From NCBI GenBank assembly GCA_017134815.1, contig CP071032.1:868001-932000 (forward strand): a stretch of 64,000 nucleotides of DNA, in the 5' to 3' direction. The translations under genes and the position numbers were made by a program. The DNA comes from Lentisphaerota bacterium. Lineage in GTDB: Bacteria; Verrucomicrobiota; Lentisphaeria; Victivallales; Victivallaceae. Under the pieces are notes generated by a model. It searched no databases. It had not been told where the DNA came from and saw only the letters and a program-made list of their open reading frames with translations. Below, piece by piece: positions 37,307 to 46,101 of the stretch (the first letter of the stretch is position 1; each line of letters opens with the position of its first letter).

Positions 37307-38932
37307 TCAAGGATCCTTTCTGTCAATGAAAAAACAGGTCTCATTAATATCCCCGTACCGGTTTCGGCTGATTTCTGAAGCAATTGAACAAATAATAGCC
37401 ATACCCCGACCGGAAGTAGCAAGCGCCTGTTCAAAATCATTACCGTTTTCAGCCTTCAAACCGTCACCCACATTCCAGCTTTTTCCCTTGTCCAGCACAG
37501 AAATCTCTATCCTTTCAGACATAACAGCAACTTCAACCAGAATGACCGGACGGGCCTGCTGGCGGTTTACCAGGCCATGAACAACAACATTATTCAAAAA
37601 TTCCCCTATCAATATCTCTACCACTCCAGCCAGCTTATGACTTTCCGTTGTTTTTTCAATAAATCGGCCGAATTCAGCAACCAGGCTGTTCACCGCGGCA
37701 AGTATGGGAGCTGAAGTCAGGGCCAGCCGTTGTTTTTTGTGGCCGCCTTTGAAGCGTCCCAGGGTCAAAAGGCAGAAGTCATCTCCATTACGTTCATAGC
37801 CCATCTGACACAGGGCCTCACGCAGGCGATACGGAATTACAGCTGCGTTTTTAGTAGTAGAAATACTCTCCAGCAACATCTGCATATTGTCAATTCCCAG
37901 CATCTCACTGCTTTTTCTTTCAGTAATTTCAAAAACTCCGTCCGTCAGAGCAAAAAGCAGACTCCCATCCTCAATTTCAACAGTAACAACATCCTCTGCA
38001 CAATACTCAAAAGACTTTTCCCAGCCAATTGGAATTCCCCCTTTGTTTTCTGGATTCAACATCCTGATTTTTCCGGAATCGGGGTTAAACTCAAAAATAT
38101 CAGGATGCCCTGCACTGTAAAATTTCAGCTGGTTCAAATTATAATCAACACAGGCCGCTACACAGGTCATATAATTTCCCTGTCCCAGTTCACTGCAGAA
38201 ATATTTGTTCATCCGGGTCAGTACTTCACACAATTCGACATCCACAGGATTACGACCAAATATCATCTTGATCAAAGACTGAACCGCACTCATATATAAA
38301 GCCGCCTGTATCCCGTGCCCGGCAATATCCCCAACTAAAATAAAATATTTACCTGGACCGATCCTGATAACATCAAAAATATCACCGCTTACCTTCTGGC
38401 ATGGTTGATAAATTGAGGAAACAAAAAAATCATCAAACTGCACACACCAGCCCGGAAGCATCAGGCTCTGCACCTCAGACGCCAGCTCCAGATCTTCTTC
38501 CAGGTTGTTGTAATAGTTTCTGGTACGATCCTCCCGCTGACGGTCCTCAACAGCATTGTGAATCTGCCGCAGCAGCTCAATCCTGACAAACGGCTTTTTC
38601 ATATAATAAGTGAATTTATCTTCCGATATTTTTTCGACCAGTTCATTGTCAATTGTGTCAACAACAGCTGTCAGGTATATAACCGGAAGGCGCGGCGCAT
38701 ACTGGCGAATAATCTTTCGAAGTTCAAAACCGTTTATTCCAGGCATTATGACATCCAGCAGAGCAACATCATAATCATTGCCCTTTATCATTTCAACTGC
38801 CCGGTCAGCACTTTCGCACCCCGTTACATCAATATTCTCGTTTTTCAGCGCTTCACGCAGCAGCAGCAGGTTAAACTTCTCATCATCAACCGCCAGCAGC
38901 CTTATCTTTTTTTTATTATCCTCCAAACTCAT
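37307..38932 (-). CDS. HsbR-like response regulator: REC + PP2C phosphatase + HATPase kinase
   Basis: The 541-residue regulator has three domains. A receiver domain (about 8-125) has the acidic pair in AVDDEK, phospho-acceptor Asp in ALLDVIMPG, the T of IYLTA and the K of MKKPF. A PP2C/SpoIIE phosphatase (about 150-385) has VSGDIFDV, LVGDIAGHG and FALTDGVFE. A C-terminal GHKL/HATPase domain (about 410-541) has EFLNNVVVHG, VLDKGKSW and SGRGMAI. This matches the order of Pseudomonas HsbR, which both phosphorylates and dephosphorylates a STAS partner. The STAS gene overlaps it upstream by four bases and a GT2 gene abuts it, so control of the polysaccharide locus is inferred. No sigma factor is seen. 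Confidence 0.88.
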   Translation of the reverse strand: MSLEDNKKKIRLLAVDDEKFNLLLLREALKNENIDVTGCESADRAVEMIKGNDYDVALLDVIMPGINGFELRKIIRQYAPRLPVIYLTAVVDTIDNELVEKISEDKFTYYMKKPFVRIELLRQIHNAVEDRQREDRTRNYYNNLEEDLELASEVQSLMLPGWCVQFDDFFVSSIYQPCQKVSGDIFDVIRIGPGKYFILVGDIAGHGIQAALYMSAVQSLIKMIFGRNPVDVELCEVLTRMNKYFCSELGQGNYMTCVAACVDYNLNQLKFYSAGHPDIFEFNPDSGKIRMLNPENKGGIPIGWEKSFEYCAEDVVTVEIEDGSLLFALTDGVFEITERKSSEMLGIDNMQMLLESISTTKNAAVIPYRLREALCQMGYERNGDDFCLLTLGRFKGGHKKQRLALTSAPILAAVNSLVAEFGRFIEKTTESHKLAGVVEILIGEFLNNVVVHGLVNRQQARPVILVEVAVMSERIEISVLDKGKSWNVGDGLKAENGNDFEQALATSGRGMAIICSIASEISRNRYGDINETCFFIDRKDP

Positions 38933-39276
38933 GCCCCTTTGCTGATATTGCAGGCCTCAACTGCTGACTCCATACTGTCATATATATCAAAAATCCGATA
39001 AGCACGCGTTATTTCAAAGATCATTCTGGGTTTATCCCGCAGACCTGCCAGTTTTAAAAAACCTTCCTTGTCAATTATGCTCTTGAGGCATGAAACCATA
39101 CTGCCGAGGCCAGTGCTGTCGATGTATTCCATTTCGGACAGATCAAATATGAATTTACTGTTATTCCTTGAAGCTTCCATGAATTCTGATTTCAAGATTC
39201 CCGCATTTGCTGCATCCAGACGGCCAGTTATTTTTAAAGCACAAACATTTCCACAACTTGAAAACCTTATTTCCAT
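38929..39276 (-). CDS. STAS-domain anti-sigma antagonist (HsbA/SpoIIAA-like)
   Basis: A 115-residue STAS protein. The conserved phosphorylation site is Ser54 in YIDSTGLGSMV, with the preceding KFIFDLSEME strand typical of SpoIIAA/RsbV. It is presumably phosphorylated by the HATPase domain and dephosphorylated by the PP2C domain of the downstream regulator, with which it overlaps by ATGA. A TTG start at 39324 is open in frame but has no Shine-Dalgarno; GGGAAAAAGG precedes the ATG at 39276. Its output target (sigma factor or enzyme) is not in the window. Confidence 0.88.
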   Translation of the reverse strand: MEIRFSSCGNVCALKITGRLDAANAGILKSEFMEASRNNSKFIFDLSEMEYIDSTGLGSMVSCLKSIIDKEGFLKLAGLRDKPRMIFEITRAYRIFDIYDSMESAVEACNISKGA

Positions 39277-39415
39277 CCTTTTTCCCAGATCGTTAGATTT
39301 GTTCGAATATATTTCCTTAAACAATATTATAATATATAATTTTTATATACACAAGGAGTTGATTTTAAAAATGCTGGATATTTTATATATAACAAACTAA
39401 TAAATTTTATATAAT

Positions 39416-39459
39416 AAAAGCCGTATGTCTAAACTGCGGTGAATTCTATGACATACGGC
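39416..39459 (-). terminator. Intrinsic terminator after clpA
   Basis: Perfect 10-bp arms GCCGTATGTC (39420-39429) and GACATACGGC (39450-39459). On the minus strand the stem is followed by TTTTATTAT, the usual U-tract, 61 bases after the clpA stop. It separates the clpSA operon from the STAS regulator gene downstream on the same strand. Confidence 0.75.
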
Positions 39460-39519
39460 ATTATGTGTAAAATATTTTCAGCAGATATGGCTGAAAATAC
39501 CAATGAGGCAAGCCTTACT

Positions 39520-41823
39520 TTAAGCAAACTTGAGTTTGCCATCCTTGGCAGTTACTCTAACCTTTCCCCCGCTGGCCAGCTCTCCAAACAAGAGGGCATC
39601 GGCCAGCTTCTCCTGAATCTCATGCTTAATCAGACGCTCCAGGGGACGGGCTCCCATTTTTGGACTATACCCCTTAACCGCCAGCCATTCAACAGCTTCA
39701 GAAGTCATTTCCAGTTCTACTTTTCTGGAATTCAATTCATACTGCAACTGTCTAATAAATTTCCAGACAATCATTTCCATTAACTCTTTTGACAACTGAT
39801 TGAAATAAATAATAGAATCAAGGCGGTTGCGGAATTCAGGTGCGAAAAACTTCTCAACCTCCTTACGGGTTGCAGACTGTGAATTATCATCTCTGGAAAA
39901 TCCGATATTATTGGAATCCAGCAGCCTGGCACCAACATTGCTGGTCAAAATGATAACTGCATTGCGGAAATCAGCTTTTCTGCCGTTATTGTCAGTCAAG
40001 GTCCCATAGTCCATTATCTGCAGCAGAATATTGTAGACATCCGAGTGAGCTTTCTCTATTTCATCCAGCAGCAGCACACAATGCGGGTTGCGAATCAAAG
40101 CTTCCGTCAGCATCCCAGACTGCTCAAAACCAACATAACCCGGAGGACTGCCTATAAGCTTGGAAACCGTATGCTTCTCTGAGTATTCACTCATATCAAA
40201 CCTGACAAACGCAATACTCATCAGGTCTGCAAGCTGTTTAGCCAGTTCAGTCTTGCCGCAGCCGGTTGGACCACAGAACAGAAAACCTCCCATTGGTTTA
40301 AGTTTATTGCCAATCCCCGCACGGGCAATTTTTATGGAAGTTACGACTTTTGCTATTGCTTCATCCTGACCAAAAACCACAGTTTTAAGGTTATCTTCCA
40401 GGCACCGCAGTTTCTCGTTGTCTTTAGCAGAAACCCTGGCTTCAGGAATATTTGCCATTTGAGAAATAACGGTTTCAACTTCTTTGACGGTAATTGTCCT
40501 GCGTCGTTTTTCATCGCGCAGCGAGTTCCCCGCGCCGGCTTCATCAATGACGTCAATAGCCTTGTCCGGCAAGAACCTGTCATTGATATACCTGGCGGAA
40601 AGCTTCACCGCCTGCCGGAGTGCTTCTCTGGAAAACTTCACCTCATAATGCTTTTCATAGTAAGGGCGTACACCCTCAAGAATATCCATTGCCTCCTGTT
40701 CAGAAGGTTCAGCGACATCAATCTTCTGAAAGCGCCGACTGAAGGCTTTGTCCTTCAATATATGGTTTTTATAGTCATCATAAGTTGTGATGCCGATACA
40801 CTTAAGATTTCCAGAACTCAACGCCGGCTTCAGAATATTTGAAGCGTCCAGAGAACCGGCACTTACCGCCCCAGCCCCCACCACGACATGTATTTCATCA
40901 ACAAACAGAATTGCATTTTCAACATCCTTGAGCTCTTCGATTACTTTTTTGAGCCGTTCCTCAAACTCACCCCTGAATTTAGTACCGGCAATCAATGCCC
41001 CCATATCCAGGGCCCAGATACTGCTGTCTCTGAGTCGCTGCGGTACTTCATTATGCACAATCAGACGGGCCAAGCCCTCGACAATCGCCGTTTTACCAAC
41101 TCCGGATTCACCCACCAGAACAGGATTGTTCTTTTTGCGACGACATAACACCTGCATAATCCGCTTCAGTTCCGTCTTACGGCCAATAATAGGATCTATC
41201 TCGCCAGCGGCAGCCAAATCTGTAAGGTTAACAGCAAAACGCTGCAATATTTTTGGAAGTTTCTTGCCGTTCTGCTGCAGTCCATCATCTGTCCCGACCC
41301 CAGTTTCATCGGAATCATGGGATTCAAACTCGAAGTCCATATCATCAAAATGGTGCATGAAGTCGTCATCATCAAGCTCTTCCTCGTCATCACGATAAAA
41401 AATGTCAGAACTGACCTCTCTGATTACATCAAACTCCTGCAGTCCTGCCTGTCGCATGAAATAATATGCATGAGATTTATCCTCACGAAAAATCGCGACA
41501 AAGACATCAATTACCCCAACCCAGCTTTTTTCTGCGCTGGTCACCCGTCCAAGCGCGTCGTTAAGAATCCGGTTGAAAGCTATCGACTCGACAGGAGGCG
41601 CATTGCATTCAAATATATCTACTTTATTCTCAAAAAAATCATTGAGATTGCTTTCAATTATTTCGCGATCAATCCCAAGGCTGTCGAGCAGGGTTCTGAT
41701 TTTATCATTATGTAAAAGTATAAAAAGCAGGTGCTCAGGCAGAATAATCTCATGCTTGAGCTCTACAGCAAAGTTAACTACATCATTCAGAGCCTCATTA
41801 AGCTCTGAAGTAGGTTGTGGCAT
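39520..41823 (-). CDS. clpA: ClpA, ATPase subunit of the ClpAP protease
   Basis: An AAA+ unfoldase feeding proteins to ClpP. The 767-residue protein has a Clp_N domain (about 1-140), an acidic linker, and two AAA+ modules with Walker A sequences GESGVGKT and GPTGCGKT, sensor and Walker B segments (ILFVDEIH, VLLLDEIEKAH) and GYVGFEQ. The ClpP-docking loop reads IGF (NNIGFSRDD) where E. coli has IGL. The acidic stretch between N-domain and D1 (DDEEELDDDDF) is longer than usual. ATG at 41823 follows GGAGG closely; a TTG at 41832 with a better spaced AAGGAG is an alternative. It follows clpS by 12 bases. Confidence 0.95.
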   Translation of the reverse strand: MPQPTSELNEALNDVVNFAVELKHEIILPEHLLFILLHNDKIRTLLDSLGIDREIIESNLNDFFENKVDIFECNAPPVESIAFNRILNDALGRVTSAEKSWVGVIDVFVAIFREDKSHAYYFMRQAGLQEFDVIREVSSDIFYRDDEEELDDDDFMHHFDDMDFEFESHDSDETGVGTDDGLQQNGKKLPKILQRFAVNLTDLAAAGEIDPIIGRKTELKRIMQVLCRRKKNNPVLVGESGVGKTAIVEGLARLIVHNEVPQRLRDSSIWALDMGALIAGTKFRGEFEERLKKVIEELKDVENAILFVDEIHVVVGAGAVSAGSLDASNILKPALSSGNLKCIGITTYDDYKNHILKDKAFSRRFQKIDVAEPSEQEAMDILEGVRPYYEKHYEVKFSREALRQAVKLSARYINDRFLPDKAIDVIDEAGAGNSLRDEKRRRTITVKEVETVISQMANIPEARVSAKDNEKLRCLEDNLKTVVFGQDEAIAKVVTSIKIARAGIGNKLKPMGGFLFCGPTGCGKTELAKQLADLMSIAFVRFDMSEYSEKHTVSKLIGSPPGYVGFEQSGMLTEALIRNPHCVLLLDEIEKAHSDVYNILLQIMDYGTLTDNNGRKADFRNAVIILTSNVGARLLDSNNIGFSRDDNSQSATRKEVEKFFAPEFRNRLDSIIYFNQLSKELMEMIVWKFIRQLQYELNSRKVELEMTSEAVEWLAVKGYSPKMGARPLERLIKHEIQEKLADALLFGELASGGKVRVTAKDGKLKFA

Positions 41824-41835
41824 GACCTCCAAGTA

Positions 41836-42138
41836 TTACTCCTTTTCAATGTCGCAGCGTAATGGGAAATTGTGCTGTTCAGACAACGCCTTAACCTGCG
41901 CAACTTTTGTTTCAGCTATCTCAAAAGCATAAACTCCGCAAACTGCCTTGCCGCTTTTATGCACCGACATCATAATATTTTGCGCGTCAGCCAGGGAGCG
42001 GTGAAAAATAACCATCAGGACCATAACGACAAAGTCCATTGTGGTATAATCATCATTGAACAGCATTACTTTATACCTGGAAGGCTCTTTCAAGTCAAGC
42101 TTTTCCGCTTCGATAACTGATTCCTTAGTCTGATGCAT
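41836..42138 (-). CDS. clpS: ClpS, N-end-rule adaptor for ClpAP
   Basis: ClpS binds N-degron residues and delivers substrates to the ClpA N-domain. The 100-residue protein has the core YKVMLFNDDYTTMDFVVMVL with the Asp residues that hold the substrate alpha-amine, and the HKSGKAVCGVY segment with the conserved His. Length agrees with the family. The frame begins at 42159, but GGAG is correctly spaced before the ATG at 42138. It is the first gene of the clpS-clpA operon. Confidence 0.93.
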   Translation of the reverse strand: MHQTKESVIEAEKLDLKEPSRYKVMLFNDDYTTMDFVVMVLMVIFHRSLADAQNIMMSVHKSGKAVCGVYAFEIAETKVAQVKALSEQHNFPLRCDIEKE

Positions 42139-42400
42139 GGCTCTCCATATCCCCGGCATTAATTCTCATTTTTTGTAAATACAGCCTCAAGAGGCAGAAC
42201 AAAACATGCCGTATTAAATTTATATTTCAAGTATAAAACAGCACTCTTGAGGAACAAGTTACTCAACAAGCCAGGACGTTATACGCCTTTAAACTCATAT
42301 TATAACAATAACATGCACTTTTTTCTACCCCTGCAAAAGCTTAATTGTAAATATATTATCACTTTCGAAGACATAAAAAAGGGGATATGAGGCCAACCGT

Positions 42401-42853
42401 TCATTTTGACTTATAAACTTTTTCAAAATCTTTCAGTAAATGCTGCAGCTTATGAACATTTTCCAAATCCAGAGACTGCTTGGTCTTCATCGCATAAAAA
42501 ATTATTCTATGCAGTAGCTCAAGCTGCTTTAAATATTTGCCGTACTCTTTCTCCCCAACTTCATCCTTTGTCACCGGCTTAACCCGCTGTGCCAGGAAGT
42601 AGTACCAGGCAAGATTCTGGATTTTCTCTGCATGCTCATCCTTGTTATGCACCCAGCGGACAAGTTGGTTCTGGTCCTTTGTCTGTGCCCGAGTGATTTT
42701 CATAATAGTCATAATGGATTTCTGGACAGTTATGATATCCTCTTCCATCATCTTGAAGCGCATGTCGTCATTAAAAATCCCGCAAGGCAATTGACAATGT
42801 GCCAGCGCTGTGCCGGCAAGGCACAGCAATACTGCTGCAATGTTCCTCTTCAT
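42401..42853 (-). CDS. sodN: Putative exported nickel superoxide dismutase
   Basis: The 150-residue precursor has a Sec signal peptide whose small-residue site (GTALA) lies directly before His19. The mature N-terminus would then be HCQLPCGIF, the Ni-hook of NiSOD: His1, Cys2 and Cys6 (precursor 19, 20, 24) coordinate nickel. The Tyr9 of Streptomyces is Phe here. The rest is a four-helix-type sequence (MEEDIITVQKSIMTIMK, LVRWVHNKDEHAEKIQNLAW), as expected. In known NiSODs a propeptide is removed to expose His1; here signal peptidase could do it. No SodX gene is nearby. GAGGAG precedes the ATG. It lies 26 bases after a GPP34 gene. Confidence 0.8.
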   Translation of the reverse strand: MKRNIAAVLLCLAGTALAHCQLPCGIFNDDMRFKMMEEDIITVQKSIMTIMKITRAQTKDQNQLVRWVHNKDEHAEKIQNLAWYYFLAQRVKPVTKDEVGEKEYGKYLKQLELLHRIIFYAMKTKQSLDLENVHKLQHLLKDFEKVYKSK

Positions 42854-42879
42854 TTTTGCTCCTCTCTCAAGTCATTTGG

Positions 42880-43539
42880 TCAGGGGCGAAATGCTCCCCC
42901 GGTTTGTACTATTACTACTGAAATTTCATGGATGAGTTTTCCGGCTTCTCTTGCCAGCATATCCAACGAAGAAAGCTGCTTTATTCTGGGTTCATATTTT
43001 GAATATTCCTCCATGGAATAAAACCGCCTGAGCATGCCGCTGGCATATATCAAACTGATGATTACAGCATCTCGAGGATCAGGTACCAAACCTTCATTCT
43101 CGATAAGCCGCCTCACTCTATGCTTGACTTCCTCCATTTCCTGATTATCTATAATCGGGTACCGACGAGATGGTATTACCCACAGAATGCGGTCATCGAC
43201 TTCCTTTATTATGCCGCGACCAATCAGACTGCTGATAACATTGTTCTCGATGTCAGCTGCCTCTGACAATAGATTTTCCATCCAGAAATGAATGCTTTCG
43301 CGGCGATCGCGCAGCCGTATAATATCAATTATTCCGTCAAGCATCTGATCATTTGTAGTCTCAGTGTTGACAAGAAAGATACCCTGGCTGTCATTATCTA
43401 TCCGGTCCAGAAAAGAAATCTCGCAAAGAACCGCTCCGACCAGCAAACGATGCAGCATCATTTCACCGCCCGGCAGTACGATTTTCCCCGACTCCTCGTC
43501 CAGGGCCATCAGATAAATTTCTTCCGCAAAACTCAGCAT
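42880..43539 (-). CDS. GPP34 (GOLPH3-like) family protein
   Basis: A 219-residue member of the GPP34 family, known in eukaryotes as Golgi phosphoprotein 3/Vps74, a PI4P-binding adaptor; bacterial members are uncharacterised. The family start is SFAEEIYLMALDEESGK, followed by LHRLLVGAVLCEISFLDRI, and later a helix-rich half with SLIGRGIIKEVDD and RRYPIIDNQE. Bacterial copies may bind anionic lipids; that is inference. GGAGGAAAT precedes the ATG. It is upstream of, and probably co-transcribed with, the Ni-SOD gene. Confidence 0.75.
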   Translation of the reverse strand: MLSFAEEIYLMALDEESGKIVLPGGEMMLHRLLVGAVLCEISFLDRIDNDSQGIFLVNTETTNDQMLDGIIDIIRLRDRRESIHFWMENLLSEAADIENNVISSLIGRGIIKEVDDRILWVIPSRRYPIIDNQEMEEVKHRVRRLIENEGLVPDPRDAVIISLIYASGMLRRFYSMEEYSKYEPRIKQLSSLDMLAREAGKLIHEISVVIVQTGGAFRP

Positions 43540-43921
43540 ATTTCCTCCGATATTTGAGTTTATAAAAAATTTATACCATTTCCTGCCGGGTTCAATACCA
43601 GAAAGGAAAACTTTTTGTGAAATCAGCCAGACTAAAATTAATAATTATTATTTAAAACACAATATAAACAGAATAATATGCGTAAAAACTGCACATTGTT
43701 AAACTATCTTTATGTAAATTACATCAGGTACATATCAAAATTCTCAGCATTGAGCATATTGGTCATTAAAGGACCTTTTATGTGGTAATTCTTCAAAATC
43801 CAGATAAAAGGAAACATATTTAAATTGAATAAATAATACTTTATCAAAAGAAATAAATAAGCTCTTGCAAAATTCACAAAAAATGATAGGCTTACTTTTG
43901 AATTTAACCGGAAATAACAAT
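43540..43921. other. AT-rich divergent intergenic region
   Basis: About 380 bases between the divergent GPP34 gene and the kinase-DapA fusion. It should contain both promoters. A near-palindromic TAAAGGACCTTTTA lies at about 43768-43781 and could be an operator, but I cannot assign a regulator. Confidence 0.35.
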
Positions 43922-45043
43922 ATGCCTGACAAAAAGAAAACCCATATAAGCTGCCGCGACCACAAGCACAAACTGCAGGTCGAACGTATTATTGCAGAAC
44001 TCATCACCTCGGAATTTTCTGCCATGGAGTATGTTAATATTGCCATAGGCGGGCCCGGCGGTTCAGGCAAGTCGACATTTGCCGCAGGCCTGCTTCCTCT
44101 GCTGCAAAGCACTGCCCTGCTGCCGCTGGATGATTATAAAACCTCCCGGACAAGCAGATACGGCAAAAATCTTTACGGTGCTCACCCTGAAGCCAACAAA
44201 ATGAGTTTGATCTGCAGTCACCTGCAGCAAATTAAAAGAGGCAACTTATTTCAGCGGCCGGTATATAATGCTGTCACCGGGACCGCCGATTCAAAAATTG
44301 AATTTACACCGGCAAAATTTAATATAATTGAAGGGGAAATCTCCACTTACCACCAATTCAGAGATTATATTGACCTGGCAATTTTTATTGACTCGGACTG
44401 GAGGACCCAGCTCAAAACCAGAATAAACCGTGATATAAATGAGCGCTGCTATTCTGAAGAAAAGGCTATTGCTACATTCCTGCAAAGTAACCTGCGTGAA
44501 TTTCGCAAGTACGGTGCGGAAAGCAAAAAATGGTCTGATATTCATATTTACTGCCGCAATGATTACCGCCTTGAGCTTGAGTCTGTTGAGGAAAATTTAT
44601 TTAAAAAGCACAGTGACATTTTCTGCGATAATTTCTCTGAGATACCTCCTGACGCGGCAACAACAGCTGTCAAAACTCAGATAAATATGCAAGGAGAACT
44701 GGACCTGCCAAAGTACATTGCCGAACTGGAAGCTACAGCAGCAGCCGGCATCCATAGAGTAATCATCGGCAACGTTCAGGAAGGCAGACGCGAAGAATTG
44801 TCGCTGGATGAAAGGCGGCTGCTGCTGATAACGGCACGACGGTATTTCCCCGGAGAAGTTATCTTTGACGTGAGTTCCTGCTCAATAAAACTCACCCGAA
44901 AAATGCTTGAATATACCGTAGAAGCCGGTGCCGACGCGGCTTATGTCGATACCTCCCTGATAAAATCCATTCCCGGGCAGGAATTCATTGATACTGCAGC
45001 CCGCAATCTGGATATCAGAATTATTCATGCTGAAAACTTATGA
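43922..45043 (+). CDS. Uridine kinase-like P-loop protein fused to a DapA-like half barrel
   Basis: The 373-residue protein has two parts. Residues about 15-245 are a uridine kinase/PRK-type P-loop domain: Walker A GGPGGSGKST at 43-52, LPLDDYKTSR after it, an EGE in place of the usual EG-acid, and RINRDINERCYSEE as the lid. Residues about 250-373 resemble the first half of a dihydrodipicolinate synthase-type TIM barrel: LDLPKYIAELEATAAAGIH, SLDERRLLLITARRYF and AGADAAYVDTS. The catalytic Lys half of a full DapA barrel is absent. The frame extends to 43865; similarity begins near the ATG at 43922. The LRAT gene follows 77 bases downstream. Confidence 0.6.
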   Translation: MPDKKKTHISCRDHKHKLQVERIIAELITSEFSAMEYVNIAIGGPGGSGKSTFAAGLLPLLQSTALLPLDDYKTSRTSRYGKNLYGAHPEANKMSLICSHLQQIKRGNLFQRPVYNAVTGTADSKIEFTPAKFNIIEGEISTYHQFRDYIDLAIFIDSDWRTQLKTRINRDINERCYSEEKAIATFLQSNLREFRKYGAESKKWSDIHIYCRNDYRLELESVEENLFKKHSDIFCDNFSEIPPDAATTAVKTQINMQGELDLPKYIAELEATAAAGIHRVIIGNVQEGRREELSLDERRLLLITARRYFPGEVIFDVSSCSIKLTRKMLEYTVEAGADAAYVDTSLIKSIPGQEFIDTAARNLDIRIIHAENL

Positions 45044-45120
45044 GTGCACTGACCTTCAGGTAATTTGCTAATTTACCTTTTGCCGTGTAATCTATAAACA
45101 GATTCACTGCAGGAGGAATT

Positions 45121-46098
45121 ATGCAGTCCCTGAAAAAAGAACTTCGTCATAGCTACATCGGCAAAGTATGTTCATTTTGTGCGGCTGAAAATCCACAGAT
45201 CATCGATAATGAAAAACATCGTTTCTGTGACACCGAATGCCGGAAGAGATACTACAAAATCAAAACAACCGTACCGCTGGCTGGAGAACATCTGGCCGTC
45301 AGGCGCAAAGGCTACTGGCATCATGGCGTTGGCGATGACAAAGGCGGCATAATTCATTATTCAGGCTTTTCCGAACAGGCGGCGTCAGGGCCCGTAATTC
45401 AATCTTCAGTAAGCAGATTTGCTCAGGGCCGTCCTATGCATCTGATTAAACATACTCACCGCAAATTCGGCATACTTGAAGCTGTTGAACGAGCTAAAAC
45501 CAGAATCGGCGAGCAGGAGTATCACCTGCCTTCAAACAATTGTGAGCATTTTGCCAACTGGTGTATAGAAGGAGTTGCTGTCAGCCGTCAGGTCACCAAG
45601 GTCTCAACCTATATCACCGGCATCGGCATGTATCTGGCGGTACTGCTGGCAATAGACGTCTTTGCGGTTACTGGCACTGCTGCTGCAGGCTCATCACTTT
45701 TTTTCACAGCTATGACTGAAGTTAAATACGGTTCCGGAATGCTGCTGCTGATTACTGGTATCGGCTGTACAGGCGGCCTGTTAATGGCCACAGCTCTTTT
45801 CTTTACCTTGCTGAGAGACTTGCCGTGGCTCAGCCAAAAAGAACGCCGGATACGCAGAATATGCAGGGTGGCATCATTTGCCACAGCCGGCATTACTTCA
45901 TTTGGTGGTCTGGCATACCTCTATTTTCTGGCAGAGCGAATTCTTGCCTGCGAAATTGAGATTAAAGCGGCTGGCGATGGCATAACCAGACTGATTACTC
46001 TATCTGTGATATGCAGCACAGCCCTGCCGCCGGTTTTAACCACTTTGGCCGGTATGATTTTGTACAGGATTCTGGAAAAACGCGCCATCAGCCGTTAA
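45121..46098 (+). CDS. LRAT-domain membrane protein with zinc-binding N-terminus
   Basis: The 325-residue product begins with a small treble-clef-like zinc site (CSFC at 17-20, CDTEC at 36-40). Next is an LRAT/NlpC-P60-like domain: GEHLAVRRKGYWHHGV with the catalytic His at 67/68, and SNNCEHFANWC with Cys141. These are the landmarks of lecithin-retinol-acyltransferase-type thiol acyltransferases and phospholipases. Four hydrophobic segments (about 168-198, 206-230, 248-272, 290-315) anchor it in the membrane. A strong AGGAGGAATT precedes the ATG. Activity on lipids or acyl-proteins is inferred from the family. Confidence 0.75.
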   Translation: MQSLKKELRHSYIGKVCSFCAAENPQIIDNEKHRFCDTECRKRYYKIKTTVPLAGEHLAVRRKGYWHHGVGDDKGGIIHYSGFSEQAASGPVIQSSVSRFAQGRPMHLIKHTHRKFGILEAVERAKTRIGEQEYHLPSNNCEHFANWCIEGVAVSRQVTKVSTYITGIGMYLAVLLAIDVFAVTGTAAAGSSLFFTAMTEVKYGSGMLLLITGIGCTGGLLMATALFFTLLRDLPWLSQKERRIRRICRVASFATAGITSFGGLAYLYFLAERILACEIEIKAAGDGITRLITLSVICSTALPPVLTTLAGMILYRILEKRAISR

Positions 46099-46101
46099 CA
46101 G

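Noticed and set aside
40787..41398. Ser-rich 203-codon plus-strand frame
   Set aside because: Antisense to clpA; the Ser run is the complement of the acidic linker codons.
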